A stretch of DNA of 64,000 bases from Planctomycetota bacterium (GCA_027618475.1 JAQCEJ010000013.1:1-64000); one strand, 5' to 3'. Shown: positions 19,101 through 27,916, counted from the first letter of the stretch. Numbers and translations: made by a program. The notes: generated by a model from the sequence alone, not told the origin.

Positions 19101-20019
19101 GACCTCGCTGCCATTCCCAGAAACGTTACAGGAACCGCCGCGAGCCGCCGCATTACCGAATGGCCGAACGGCCGTTGTGATTGGAGGGGAAAGTCCCCGT
19201 GCATGGGTGCTGAATGCCGCAGGACAGGTTGAAACGGATCAATTGCTTGAAGCTCCCATCGATTTTAGTCCGATCCCGTGGGCGGGAGGGATTGTCGTTA
19301 CATCAGGAGGACGCATTCGACTCATCCAGCGAACCTCGGGACTTCCGCCCGTGGAGGAGTATGCCGCGACAAGCGGTGCCGATCAGACGGTACACTGGCG
19401 TTCGCTTCTTCCTGTCGACGACGAACATCTGATTGCGATCGACGAAAACGGAAAGATGGTGAAGTTGCAACTTCGTCAGTCCCCCTCGCCGGCTCATCTC
19501 GCTGAAATATCGACGGTTCAGTTGGATCATCCGGTCGACGTCGGACCGGTGATCATCGACGGTCAATTATGCCTCGCCGATGCTGCCGGAGAACTAACGA
19601 TTTGGGATGCCTCGACGTTCGACAAAATTCATTCATTGAAGTTAGCGGTGCCGGCTACACGCGATCTGTGGCTGCCCGGCGGTAAATTGTGTTTACAAGT
19701 GGGAACGCGGGAATTGGCATACTATCAGGTTGGTGACGAACTGAAATCCATCTGGACGCTTCCCCTGAATGGAAACGGGCTGGCGGGGGCACCCCTGGCG
19801 ACCGAGCAGGAGATGGTCATCGCTCAATCGAACGGAACGATCAGCATCGTTGGTATAGACAACGGTCAAGTCAACAAGACGATTTCTCTCAATACACGCC
19901 TCACATCGGGTCCGATCGTTGTAGGAGACGCGACAGTGATACGTTCCGGTGATGGTAGTATTTACCGTATCGATGGCTGGATGAACTCAGAAAATACAAA
20001 TTCGGACGCGACAAAATAA
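16174..20019 (+). CDS. FHA domain, TM, TPR and PQQ-propeller protein (module A)
   Basis: 1281 residues. Residues ~1-95 are an FHA domain ('SIGSHSSSD', 'HCRI', 'INGRSVSF'), a phosphothreonine-binding fold acting in the cytoplasm. Residues ~110-310 are charged and low complexity (Lys/Ser/Glu). One TM helix lies at ~321-344. The periplasmic part has a TPR-like segment (~350-560), then many PQQ-like beta-propeller blades ('VFAVDTMTGIPQWSQTL', 'LSRKDGSLIWRQPL', 'LWRIDQESGRLNY' and more) to the end. The layout suggests a protein that reads a phosphorylated cytoplasmic partner and positions a large periplasmic propeller. It follows ExbB/ExbD/ExbD closely and is probably part of the same assembly. 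I know of no characterised homologue with this architecture. Confidence 0.88.
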   Translation: MAILEIRYLDGTTEQRELTKQIPLSIGSHSSSDILIADKAVQPLHCRIAWKKDGYEVTSGSSQGIEINGRSVSFSPLKEGDVLQIGQVDICFLQDDTLESGSAIVADQVEPPLEGLSVEIDLKPLTDDKIPQYSPKPPPVKPSSDSANQEDKAGIKGLQPEEPKTSKRNADSQKSENARKDASTRKSKSSKKSKGERKEGSSGKKSPFIEEDDDSTPIRILDESSSAGPEPTLVDVDLEIVDESSDVAESEIFLSRSHAQAGEPEIRAKATPEKDRDKPSSSTEASPQSAAKQDDQAIVSRLKREFASVRPGEQELLRSPLVLGLGGGSLVLLLLGATFYFIILRDSGQRFYDEAYSRFEQRDYNQAIPMFENFIEAHGRHRMTPEARWNLSVAKVDQHISGSVPDWQMALDALNELLKDHRRDEDFSARKPAVVQYAETIALEAAKAAGTRLERPLLQTSTEALGLVDLNSDDDPKADFKQQVTSAQNRSESLLRRHEALTETLLKMTASLEKRDTLEALRQRQQLLDRYPRDEFISGNSDLRKALNRSLEIEQSRVEPFDETVEALTSIPVDYEVPRVILAPNARSRTNAQSENEVAFVLAQDAVFAVDTMTGIPQWSQTLGDETPFFPIPMQTSNSGLLVFHTIEHELRYLSRKDGSLIWRQPLAGEMTGSPLLFEGQIFIATSGGNLWRIDQESGRLNYRLKFPQELSGAPAVAAQGEALIVAGNKGLVYTLGLRPLQCSHVTYLGHKPSSINAPLMTLGSMVLAAENATTNSSLLRMLSVTSPDKPLRVAGTDKVDGHVRDNLAVRGNQLFVPSSGERVTVFTVSDEAGQKSLSKVSAFQVEGGKGGPIYIGAGPNQQLWMSSTAFRRLEVEGDTIKPDSHQLAVGLSSQPLQMSGDFVYVGRKQPYSTAVYFAQVQREAMTSLWRTIVGSPTICLTPIDNNSAVIVNETGDVFKINNSEFDSGGFKLSTTTSLPFPETLQEPPRAAALPNGRTAVVIGGESPRAWVLNAAGQVETDQLLEAPIDFSPIPWAGGIVVTSGGRIRLIQRTSGLPPVEEYAATSGADQTVHWRSLLPVDDEHLIAIDENGKMVKLQLRQSPSPAHLAEISTVQLDHPVDVGPVIIDGQLCLADAAGELTIWDASTFDKIHSLKLAVPATRDLWLPGGKLCLQVGTRELAYYQVGDELKSIWTLPLNGNGLAGAPLATEQEMVIAQSNGTISIVGIDNGQVNKTISLNTRLTSGPIVVGDATVIRSGDGSIYRIDGWMNSENTNSDATK

Positions 20020-20111
20020 GAGATTCGAACAGTGCGTTACAAACTGATAGAATGCAATCAGATTCTTCATAATCCAAGGCAATTCGCGACGGTGTAAGAG
20101 TCTCGTAAGAA

Positions 20112-20142
20112 CATTCACCCACTGGAAATTGTGAATGGGGAG
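20112..20142 (+). promoter_or_regulatory. Inverted repeat next to the ribosome-binding site
   Basis: CATTCAC (20112-20118) and GTGAATG (20131-20137) form a perfect 7-bp inverted repeat with a 12-nt loop. The right arm abuts and partly overlaps GGGGAG (20137-20142), the likely ribosome-binding site for the ATG at 20150. Folding of the leader could affect initiation. Confidence 0.4.
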
Positions 20143-20149
20143 CGTGGAA

Positions 20150-23100
20150 ATGTTCAATAAGAATTGGCGATTCTTGATCATTCTGGCAGCTGCGGTTTAC
20201 GCCGGCACTGTTTTCGATGGATCACCGTTTCGTGGGGTTTCTTTACGCACGGCCGGAGCACAGAATCCAGCCGACACGCCCGCTGAAACTCCTGACGCCG
20301 AAGTGCCGGCCGATCCGACGACGCCTTCAGCGGCAGAAGAGGAGTTTCTTTCATCCGATGCGCCCAAATTGCGGAGCGAATTGACGCTGCCGTCGGATGC
20401 GCAACTCTTGAATGGACCGAAAAACGACTGGGTTGTCTTTTATAGTCAGGAGGATACTGGCCCGTTGAATGCGGATTCTCCAATTCCTCCTGACATTCCT
20501 GAATATGCGCTGGTCGTCGAACCTTTGTATCCCCGTCCGGGAACATTGGATTCGATCAGGGCCAGAATCAACGAACGGTTTGATTCCGAAACGTTTGTCG
20601 ATCGTGCACTTTTAGAAGAGTTGCCGATTGAAGAAGGCTTGCTGTATCGCAACCTGATCTACCAGAATATGGAAGCCGACGAGTTGAAGCAACATACGAT
20701 AAACCGCATTCGCAACGCCGATGTTTCCACGATCGAACAGACTCCTCCTGACAGTCGCCTCGACCTTCCCGAGTTAATCATCGATTTTTTTCGTAAAGAA
20801 GCATTTCGCTCGACGAGCGGTCGAAAGTCGAAGGACAAGGATGGAGACAAGTCGGCCCAGCGGGATCTGACCGATCTTCTTAAAGGTAATACATTTAAAA
20901 AAATCCTGATTGAGCAAGTCGAAAAGCTTCCGGCTGCCCGTTATCAGGAACTCCGAAAAACCGTTGTGAAGGATGCTGAAGAACTCGCCGACAAAGATCT
21001 CAGCGCCGACGAACGCCGTGAGATGCGACGCCAGCGTCAGGATGATCGCCGTCAAGCCGCACAAGAATTGCGGGATCTAAAAACCGAGCGTCGTAAAATA
21101 ATGGTCGAAGAGCGAGACAGGCTTGATATGCTCTCGCTGGTTCTGCCGAATGGTGGCGAGCAGCCCGAAGTACGTATTCGTATCCGGTATGTTAAAGAAA
21201 TCGTCTATCACGAAGACCAGATGCTGCTGCGCGTCGATCAATTAATTCAGGAACAACAGCTCGGTATGGCTTTCGAAATGCTGTACATTCTCGAAAAGCA
21301 GTCTCCGCAGTGGCCTGGTCTGACGAACCGCAAGGCCAATCTCATACTCGCGGAATCCATTGCCAAACGGAATGCAAGCGATCTGGTGAATGCCCTGGTT
21401 CTCGTCGAAGAAGTTTATCGGCTTGATCCACAGACTGCGGGGCTCTCCGAACAAGCGGGACGCGTCGTCGACGATCTCATTCAATCGGCTTATGCCGACG
21501 CCGACGAGCGCAGGGCTCGTCACTACCACCGTCGACTGAAAGACCTGTTTCCTGATCATGCCGTCGTTGTGCGGTGGGAAACGGAATGGTCGTCGCAATC
21601 TGAACAGCTGATTGCCGATGCGCAAGCCGCATTTTCTGCTCGCCAGTACGCCGATGCGACTGATATCATCCGTCGCGCCAGCCGGGTCTGGCCGAACGAG
21701 CCCCAACTTCCCAGCGCCTATCGAAAAATTGTGAATCGCAATCAGCGGCTTGAAGTGGGAGTTCTGAGACGGTTTGACGGTGAACCACATCTTCCGTGGC
21801 GTACGATCGTTCAAGAAAGCCATCGTCGTTTGCTGGAAGTTGATCTGTTTGAAGTGACCGCCGTCAATAAGCAGACTCGATTTGCGTCGCGCTATTTCGA
21901 GCGCTGGGATCCTACAAATCTCGGGCGAGAGACCGAATTCTGGCTTCGCCGGGGGCGTCGCATTGATGAATCGTTGCCGCTGATTTCGGCAACCGCTGTG
22001 GCCGATGAATTGCATCGTCGTGTTCAACCCGATTCACCCGACTATGACGAACGACTGGCGAGTTATCTTAAATCCGTTACGGTAAAGTCGCCGTTCGAAC
22101 TCTCAGTAAAATTTTCGCGCATCCCATTTCAGTCGGAGGCACTGTTTCGATTCCCCATCACCGCCGAGAGTTCATCGCTACACGCACCGATGACGGCGGC
22201 AGTCACCTCGTCGAATTCCATCGCGGGGGCTCAAACAGTTCAAACTTCGTCAGAGACTGTGTCGGAACAAGTCGCTACGCAAGCCGATCAACCATTGGCA
22301 CAGCGATTTGTTCTGCATGTGCAGTCAGACGAACGAGTGATCTATCGTCGAGCGATTCCCGAGCCGGATGACTTACCCGAATATCATATGGCAGAGATTT
22401 CGGTGCAACGTTTTCCGGATTCAAAGACGTTACTGCAGGCTCTGTTGCGTGGTGAGATATCGATGATCACCAACCTCGAAAAACCGGACGTCGCAATTTT
22501 GCAAAACGACGATCGATTTACCGTCGGCAAGTACGGTCTGCCGGTCACCCATCTCATTCAGTTTCACCCCGAGAGTGAGCCGCTGAGGAATGTGCAAGTT
22601 CGTCGAGCATTAGCATACGGCATCAATCGTGAAAAAATCTTACAGGACTTGATTCTAAAAGGGGCTGATCCCGCTTGGGGTCGATTGATATCCGCACCTT
22701 TTTCCAGTCAACACGACGCCTACAGCAAGTTGATTTCTACGCGGCCCTACGATTTGACGATGTCGCTTTCACTGTTGTTTTCAGCGAAACGGCAGTTTCC
22801 CGATGGTCTGCCCGTCCTGAAGATGGCGTGTGAACCCGACACAACCTTACGGGCCGCGGCGGAACGTATCGCTCGCGACTGGTCGAGGATGGGGATTCAA
22901 GTCGAACTTCTCCCCATAGAAGTCGACCTGTCTGCAACATCTGACGACGGAAGCCCCCCCTGGGACATCGTCTATCGCACGGCCGTCGTCGAAGATCCGA
23001 TCATGGAACTCTGGCCTCTGGTTTGCCAACAGCCTCATGCAGCTGTCGCATCGCTTTCATTTCTTCCCGACTGGCTTCGTCAGGAATTTATCGAACTCGA

Positions 23101-23311
23101 AAATGCCGCTGATTTCAAGACGGCGATTGGCTGGATGCATCGATTGCACGAACATTTGCAGAATGAAGCCGTCGTCGTTCCTCTTTGGGAAACGGATGAA
23201 TTCTACCTGTATCGCAAGAATATCCGCGGTGTTCCCACACAACCGATCTGGGGTTATCAGGACGTCGAGTCCTGGGCGTTGACACCCTGGTATGCAGTAG
23301 AGACCCCCTAA
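20150..23311 (+). CDS. Secreted TPR protein fused to family 5 extracellular solute-binding domain (module A)
   Basis: From the ATG at 20150 (GGGGAG 8 nt upstream; an ATG at 20135 is also in frame) the protein has 1053 residues. It has a signal peptide (~1-40), an Ala/Pro/Asp/Glu-rich linker, a charged helical part (~220-350) and TPR-like repeats (~360-530). The C-terminal half matches the ABC oligopeptide-binding family (SBP_bac_5): 'VRRALAYGINREKILQDLIL' is its typical substrate-domain helix, followed by 'ERIARDWSRMGIQVELLPI' and a WYA-type end. Ordinary members are ~500-600 residues, free or lipid-anchored. The TPR extension and lack of permease genes suggest a scaffold or ligand sensor rather than an ABC importer (inference). 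Confidence 0.85.
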   Translation: MFNKNWRFLIILAAAVYAGTVFDGSPFRGVSLRTAGAQNPADTPAETPDAEVPADPTTPSAAEEEFLSSDAPKLRSELTLPSDAQLLNGPKNDWVVFYSQEDTGPLNADSPIPPDIPEYALVVEPLYPRPGTLDSIRARINERFDSETFVDRALLEELPIEEGLLYRNLIYQNMEADELKQHTINRIRNADVSTIEQTPPDSRLDLPELIIDFFRKEAFRSTSGRKSKDKDGDKSAQRDLTDLLKGNTFKKILIEQVEKLPAARYQELRKTVVKDAEELADKDLSADERREMRRQRQDDRRQAAQELRDLKTERRKIMVEERDRLDMLSLVLPNGGEQPEVRIRIRYVKEIVYHEDQMLLRVDQLIQEQQLGMAFEMLYILEKQSPQWPGLTNRKANLILAESIAKRNASDLVNALVLVEEVYRLDPQTAGLSEQAGRVVDDLIQSAYADADERRARHYHRRLKDLFPDHAVVVRWETEWSSQSEQLIADAQAAFSARQYADATDIIRRASRVWPNEPQLPSAYRKIVNRNQRLEVGVLRRFDGEPHLPWRTIVQESHRRLLEVDLFEVTAVNKQTRFASRYFERWDPTNLGRETEFWLRRGRRIDESLPLISATAVADELHRRVQPDSPDYDERLASYLKSVTVKSPFELSVKFSRIPFQSEALFRFPITAESSSLHAPMTAAVTSSNSIAGAQTVQTSSETVSEQVATQADQPLAQRFVLHVQSDERVIYRRAIPEPDDLPEYHMAEISVQRFPDSKTLLQALLRGEISMITNLEKPDVAILQNDDRFTVGKYGLPVTHLIQFHPESEPLRNVQVRRALAYGINREKILQDLILKGADPAWGRLISAPFSSQHDAYSKLISTRPYDLTMSLSLLFSAKRQFPDGLPVLKMACEPDTTLRAAAERIARDWSRMGIQVELLPIEVDLSATSDDGSPPWDIVYRTAVVEDPIMELWPLVCQQPHAAVASLSFLPDWLRQEFIELENAADFKTAIGWMHRLHEHLQNEAVVVPLWETDEFYLYRKNIRGVPTQPIWGYQDVESWALTPWYAVETP

Positions 23312-23313
23312 GA

Positions 23314-25047
23314 ATGCAATCACCAGAGATCTGTCCCATGAACGATCAACGCTTCTCTCGTCGAAAAAACTTCGGCTTACGGGATTGTTCCCTTCGTTCG
23401 ACGAGCACCCCAGATAGCATCCGGTCGGTACTCGCAACGGTTTTTGTTCTGACGATTCTAGTTCATTTATCGATCGAACAAGTGTTTGCTCAGGACGCGG
23501 CTGAGCCAACTAACAACCGAGAATCGGACGCATCGACCGACAAACAACAGACTGTACCGGCATCATCCGAGTCTTCTCCCGGTGCCGATGAACCTGTCAT
23601 AAAAACAAAGGCTCCGGTTGTTCCGCTGCCGTACGATTTGACACCGTACCGTGTTCATCTTGGAGTATCATTTCCCATTGGCGGTACGATCAGCCGGGCA
23701 GTGCAGCAACAGGTTCATTCGTCGTTGTCGCATGCCGTGATGCGATCGGTATCGGGAATGTGGGATCACACGGTCGAAGAAAATGATTGGATGTTTCCCG
23801 CGAATGCCGAAGGAGTTCGTCGACTAACGCCTGACGAATTGAAAATTCGATATCGGCGTGGTGACTGGGACAAGGCGTTCTTCATTGCGATTGCTCCATT
23901 GGGAGCGGGCTTTCAGCTTGCCGCGCGGGAATGGGACGTTGTAACCGAATCGTTGGGGCCGGTCTCCGAAACGATTGTTTATGACGAAAGAGAATTGGGC
24001 AATGCGGCATTTCGGCTGTCGATTTCATTGTTTCGTGCCGTTGCCTATGTGACCTCCGCTGATTCCCAACGGGCTGAACTGGTTCTCAGAGCCGGCGAAT
24101 ATCCCCCTCCCGATGACGATTGTCAGCAACTCCATGTCGGAGAATATCTCACTCCCGAATTGCTGATCTATACCCGAGAACGTGACATTAAGGGGATTCA
24201 GCAAGTACCGTGGACATACCTGACGGTCGAATCCATCGAGCGCGGTCGCGTTGTTTGTGAAGTGAAAAGTGGACTTCGAGCCGCTCTGCCGGGAAAGAAA
24301 CGTCGCATAGAAACCGTTGCGCTCGTCTCAAAACCGCATCTGGAGTCCAGCAAGATTCACCTCACGCTTTCCAAAAACGATCGACGAAATCTTGTCGGAT
24401 ATCACGTGACGCTCACATCGGTGCATCCGCGGGAAATTGCGGCCTGGGAACGTGCATTGGAGAAAGCACGAGAAGAGAACCCTGATGCCACTCCCGATTC
24501 GCCCCCGCCGGGCGAGCTACAATTCTTCCTTTCAGACCGTGAAGGAAACGTCGGCATTCCGCATACGCCTGAGCATCCGCTGATCTGGCTGACGGTTCGC
24601 AGCGGAAAGTTGCTGCTGGCTCGCGTTCCCTATATTCCCGGAGTGGTTCCCGTCACCGATCTTGAATTGCCAGACGATACCATTCGTCTGATGGCCGAGG
24701 GAGACCTGTCGATTCTGCAAGGTCGTCTTATCGACACCGTTGCACAAGGTGCGGTATTGCGTGCAAAAGCGATCGCCGCGCTTAAAGACGGCAAGCCTGA
24801 AGAGGCTGCCGTCTCAAAACAGAAGTGGGAAGCGCTCGACAAACGCGATAATTTTCTGGCCGATCTCTCATCAATTCGTGTCACCGGTGTGGAAGCCGCC
24901 CGTGCCGACAAAGACAAACTGACCGAAGCACGAGTCCGGGCGATCTGCAAAGAGACTGAAGAGTTAATCAATCGCTATCTTGACCCGAAAAAGGTGTCCG
25001 ATTTCGAGTCTGAATATGCAGAATTCAAGTCACTTAAAACCGAATGA
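23314..25047 (+). CDS. Secreted protein of unknown function (module A)
   Basis: 577 residues starting two bases after the previous stop; an ATG at 23338 would shorten it by eight. A hydrophobic segment at ~36-58 ending 'VFAQ' acts as signal peptide or anchor. A Ser/Asp/Glu-rich linker (60-95) follows, then a long mixed alpha/beta region (~100-450) rich in Arg and Glu, and a helical C terminus (~460-577) with heptad-like charged residues. I recognise no family. Tight spacing to the solute-binding fusion puts it in the same operon, and it ends 24 bp from a convergent gene. Confidence 0.8.
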   Translation: MQSPEICPMNDQRFSRRKNFGLRDCSLRSTSTPDSIRSVLATVFVLTILVHLSIEQVFAQDAAEPTNNRESDASTDKQQTVPASSESSPGADEPVIKTKAPVVPLPYDLTPYRVHLGVSFPIGGTISRAVQQQVHSSLSHAVMRSVSGMWDHTVEENDWMFPANAEGVRRLTPDELKIRYRRGDWDKAFFIAIAPLGAGFQLAAREWDVVTESLGPVSETIVYDERELGNAAFRLSISLFRAVAYVTSADSQRAELVLRAGEYPPPDDDCQQLHVGEYLTPELLIYTRERDIKGIQQVPWTYLTVESIERGRVVCEVKSGLRAALPGKKRRIETVALVSKPHLESSKIHLTLSKNDRRNLVGYHVTLTSVHPREIAAWERALEKAREENPDATPDSPPPGELQFFLSDREGNVGIPHTPEHPLIWLTVRSGKLLLARVPYIPGVVPVTDLELPDDTIRLMAEGDLSILQGRLIDTVAQGAVLRAKAIAALKDGKPEEAAVSKQKWEALDKRDNFLADLSSIRVTGVEAARADKDKLTEARVRAICKETEELINRYLDPKKVSDFESEYAEFKSLKTE

Positions 25048-25071
25048 TATGTTGAAGCCTGGTTCTTCCGC

Positions 25072-26295
25072 TTAATAATCGGCGATCGATCCATCTTCGA
25101 GTTTGATCTCGGGCCACTTCCATTCGTAATTCGGGTCGGCGGCGATGGCCTGCATTTTCTCGACGTCGAATGTCACGCCTAATCCTGGTCCGTCCGGCAG
25201 TGTCGCGTAAGCCGTTGTGTCGTCAACGCTCCACGGACGATTCATAAACTGTTCGCCCCACTTCAGCGCCCCCGGTGCGGTTTCGTGGATCAACAGGAAC
25301 GGAATGGATGCTCCCACGCTTAGACTCGCCGTTGCTCCGAGTGGTGACGTGGTGCAATGCGGTGCAAGCGGAACATGATACGCTTCGGCGAGTACGGCAA
25401 TCTTTTTCATCTGTGTGATCCCGCCGCAGTGAGCCACATCGGGTTGCAGAACATCGATTGCTGCTTCGTGCAGATAGGGGATAAATTCCCAGATCGTGTG
25501 ATCGCGCTCTCCGGTCGCCAGTGGAATGTCGATCGCGGCTTTCAGTCGCTTGAAGACCTCGATATTTCCTGGTACGGCCACCTCTTCCATGAACAACACA
25601 TCGTACGCCTTGACGGCAGCCGCCAATTGAATGAGTGCCGCCGGAGGCACCGCGCAATGGGCATCGAACATGACGGTTCCGTCGGGGCCGACCTGATCGC
25701 GCGTTCGTTTGATCGCATTGACCATTCGCTCGACTTCGTCGGGGTTGATGGCATGTCCGTAGACCCCATGAGGCGGAACTTTGTGCGATTTCGATGTCGG
25801 ATAGACCTTCACTTTGTCGCGGCATGGTCCTCCGAGCAGGCGATACACGGGAACGCCCCATAATTTCCCTGTGAGATCCCAAAGTGCCATGTCGATTCCC
25901 GCGATGGTATGACTCATGAACGGCCCGCCACGCATATCGCGGTGCGCCCGGAATAGTTTCTGCCAGAGGAATTCAATCCGTGTCGGATTTTCGCCTTTGA
26001 GTAAGTCGAACATTTTTCGGGCGAGCACTTCGGCTGCTGTCGGCACCAGAGCGCTCACTTCACCCCAGCCGGTGACTCCCATGTTTGTCATCAATTCTAC
26101 GTAGACTTTATGCTGCACGAGATGCGTGCGCATTTCGGTCAGTCGAATCTCGGAAGCCGAATCGGCCACGTGCTCTGCAGGGTTGTTCTCCTGCGCGACC
26201 GCGTGATTCAGCACCATCATCCCGCCGACGGTGGCTCCCAGTGTTCCCAACAGATCCCGGCGATTGAGGGTTGTCGTCTTTTTCGTCTTGCTCAT
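25072..26295 (-). CDS. Enolase-superfamily dehydratase, D-galactonate dehydratase-like, with Tat-like leader
   Basis: 407 residues. Residues 12-35 are a twin-arginine-type leader ('NRRDLLGTLGATVGGMM'). The rest is a mandelate racemase/muconate lactonising barrel. Metal ligands are D211, E237 and E263; H213 (in D-x-H) and H313 would be the acid/base residues. As I remember them, these match E. coli DgoD D183, H185, E209, E235 and H285 with a constant shift of 28, the size of the leader. The enzyme would dehydrate a sugar acid to a 2-keto-3-deoxy acid. Substrate is not certain, and export is unusual for a catabolic enzyme, though common in Planctomycetes. AGGAG (26306-26310 on the minus strand) supports the start. 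Confidence 0.88.
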   Translation of the reverse strand: MSKTKKTTTLNRRDLLGTLGATVGGMMVLNHAVAQENNPAEHVADSASEIRLTEMRTHLVQHKVYVELMTNMGVTGWGEVSALVPTAAEVLARKMFDLLKGENPTRIEFLWQKLFRAHRDMRGGPFMSHTIAGIDMALWDLTGKLWGVPVYRLLGGPCRDKVKVYPTSKSHKVPPHGVYGHAINPDEVERMVNAIKRTRDQVGPDGTVMFDAHCAVPPAALIQLAAAVKAYDVLFMEEVAVPGNIEVFKRLKAAIDIPLATGERDHTIWEFIPYLHEAAIDVLQPDVAHCGGITQMKKIAVLAEAYHVPLAPHCTTSPLGATASLSVGASIPFLLIHETAPGALKWGEQFMNRPWSVDDTTAYATLPDGPGLGVTFDVEKMQAIAADPNYEWKWPEIKLEDGSIADY

Positions 26296-26518
26296 GGTTC
26301 GAATTCTCCTACGAACGGCCTTGTTATCTGTTATGTCTATACAAGTCGTTTCATAACCCTCTGGATGACGGAGTTCTCGTTGTCATTTGAACGATCATTC
26401 CATCGCTAACCGGGTTATGAAACCAGTTCTATCTCAATTCCTGAACGTGCTTCCGAGTGGAGCATATTGTGCGGGAATTCCGATGAATCTGCAAATCGAC
26501 TGAAGGGTGACTGATATT

Positions 26519-26923
26519 TCAGCAGGCACTCCATGCGAAGACGGTGGTAAAAAACAAAAATAGTAACGTCAGCCCGTGATAGCCGAGTTTTAACCACCAT
26601 GTCGTCAGGTGTTCCTTCACATCAAGTATCGCTTGCAGGCCGAGCCGGATACCCCAGAAGAATGCCGCGTAGAGGTTAAAGCCTCGTGCCAATCCCTCTC
26701 CTTCGGCGAGTTCGCTGGCGTTAAACACGCTGATCAGTCCCAGCGCCACGATCGACAGTACGACATAGCCGCCATACACCCAGTACATTTGACGATGGAG
26801 CTTGGACAGCGATTGAAACTCTTTTTTCCAGTTGAGCTGAGAAGGAACCAGTGACGATGCCACAAGGACCGATAATTGCCCGATGCCCGCAAGAAAAATG
26901 AGGTCGGCGAGTGAGATATTCAT
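26519..26923 (-). CDS. Small polytopic membrane protein of unknown function
   Basis: From the ATG at 26923 (AAGG seven bases before it; longer starts at 26929 and 27001 exist) the protein has 134 residues and four hydrophobic helices: 'LADLIFLAGIGQLSVLVASSL', one around 'VYGGYVVLSIVALGLI', one around 'LYAAFFWGIRLGLQAIL' and a C-terminal 'LTLLFLFFTTVFAW'. Loops are short. I recognise no family. It lies 87 bp after the acyltransferase gene on the same strand and may be a partner in that operon. Confidence 0.7.
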   Translation of the reverse strand: MNISLADLIFLAGIGQLSVLVASSLVPSQLNWKKEFQSLSKLHRQMYWVYGGYVVLSIVALGLISVFNASELAEGEGLARGFNLYAAFFWGIRLGLQAILDVKEHLTTWWLKLGYHGLTLLFLFFTTVFAWSAC

Positions 26924-27010
26924 CGTCATGCCTTTCGGAGAATGATTGTTTCCGGCCTCATAATAACCGTCGGCGAACACTTGTATTAACGGTGACGTCA
27001 CCGAACACCG

Positions 27011-27916
27011 CTAAAATACTCGCATCGCTTCGAGAAACGGGACGATGATCGTCAACACAAAAGGGCGATGAAACAGCAATGTGACCGGGGTGATCAACAC
27101 GGCGATGGTGAAGAGGCGTCCCTTCATGCCACGCCCATATCCTTCACGTCGGCCGCGCGGCGAACGTTCGACGAACATTGCCGCAGCTTGGAGCATAAAG
27201 AAGAGGGTCGGACCGCCATAACCTCCACCGGCGGGATAAGAAATGACGGCGTCGTGAACGAGACCGCTGAAGAGGAAGCCCACAACAAGAGCCCAGCGGG
27301 GACCGAGTTTCGCCGTGAGTGGCCGAAAAAGAAAACGGTGCGTCAAATCTCGGAAGGCGCGATTCCATCGCCGACCCCAGAATTCGCTGACGCTGACGGA
27401 TGCAATTGGCCAATCCATCAGCGGCGGTGCGTTGACGCCGAAGGTGCGCCACGTACAGGAGAGAAGATGAAAAATGCCGAAATGCAGAGTCATCACAAGG
27501 CCGATCATGCCGACCCATCCGGCGGCATAGGGTGAGTCGGTCGGAATGAGTCGAACGACTCCCCAGATGAGCGAGACGCCGCATAAAAGTTTAAGCGATG
27601 CCAAACTCCATTCTTTGGCGTCGGGTCTTGATATCGCGACATCGTCAGACGAATGAAGAAAAGCCGCCGCATCGAGACCGGGCCAGGCGAACAGATAGCC
27701 GAATTTTCGTCCGATCGAAGCCGTCGTCGGTGTTCGCCGCCATGTCAGCCATTTGCAGCCGAGATAGATAGCAAACGAGAGCGACCACATGAATGCCCAT
27801 CGTGGCCACGCTGGGGGAAACATAGAAATTGGAATTGCGGGGAGAAGGAGAATGGGAAGCCAGCCCTGATACCAGACAACGGTCGAGACCGGCGACGAGG
27901 CGGGCTTGTTTGTCAT
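27011..27916 (-). CDS. MBOAT/wax-synthase-like membrane O-acyltransferase
   Basis: 301 residues with about seven TM helices. 'SVSEFWGRRWNRAFRDL' is the FWxRRWN-type motif of the wax synthase/MBOAT_2 group, and 'LFSGLVHDAV' holds the histidine expected at the active site. Members move acyl chains to hydroxyls of lipids, alcohols or polysaccharides in the membrane. The start overlaps the stop of the Spherulin-4-like gene as ATGA (27913-27916, minus strand), so the two are translationally coupled. I infer that it acylates a glycan or lipid handled by the neighbouring secreted protein. Acceptor unknown. Confidence 0.85.
   Translation of the reverse strand: MTNKPASSPVSTVVWYQGWLPILLLPAIPISMFPPAWPRWAFMWSLSFAIYLGCKWLTWRRTPTTASIGRKFGYLFAWPGLDAAAFLHSSDDVAISRPDAKEWSLASLKLLCGVSLIWGVVRLIPTDSPYAAGWVGMIGLVMTLHFGIFHLLSCTWRTFGVNAPPLMDWPIASVSVSEFWGRRWNRAFRDLTHRFLFRPLTAKLGPRWALVVGFLFSGLVHDAVISYPAGGGYGGPTLFFMLQAAAMFVERSPRGRREGYGRGMKGRLFTIAVLITPVTLLFHRPFVLTIIVPFLEAMRVF

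Noticed and set aside
21242-22027. 261-codon minus-strand frame
   Set aside because: It is antisense to the TPR/SBP gene, has no recognisable motif, and the plus-strand frame is continuous and domain-bearing.
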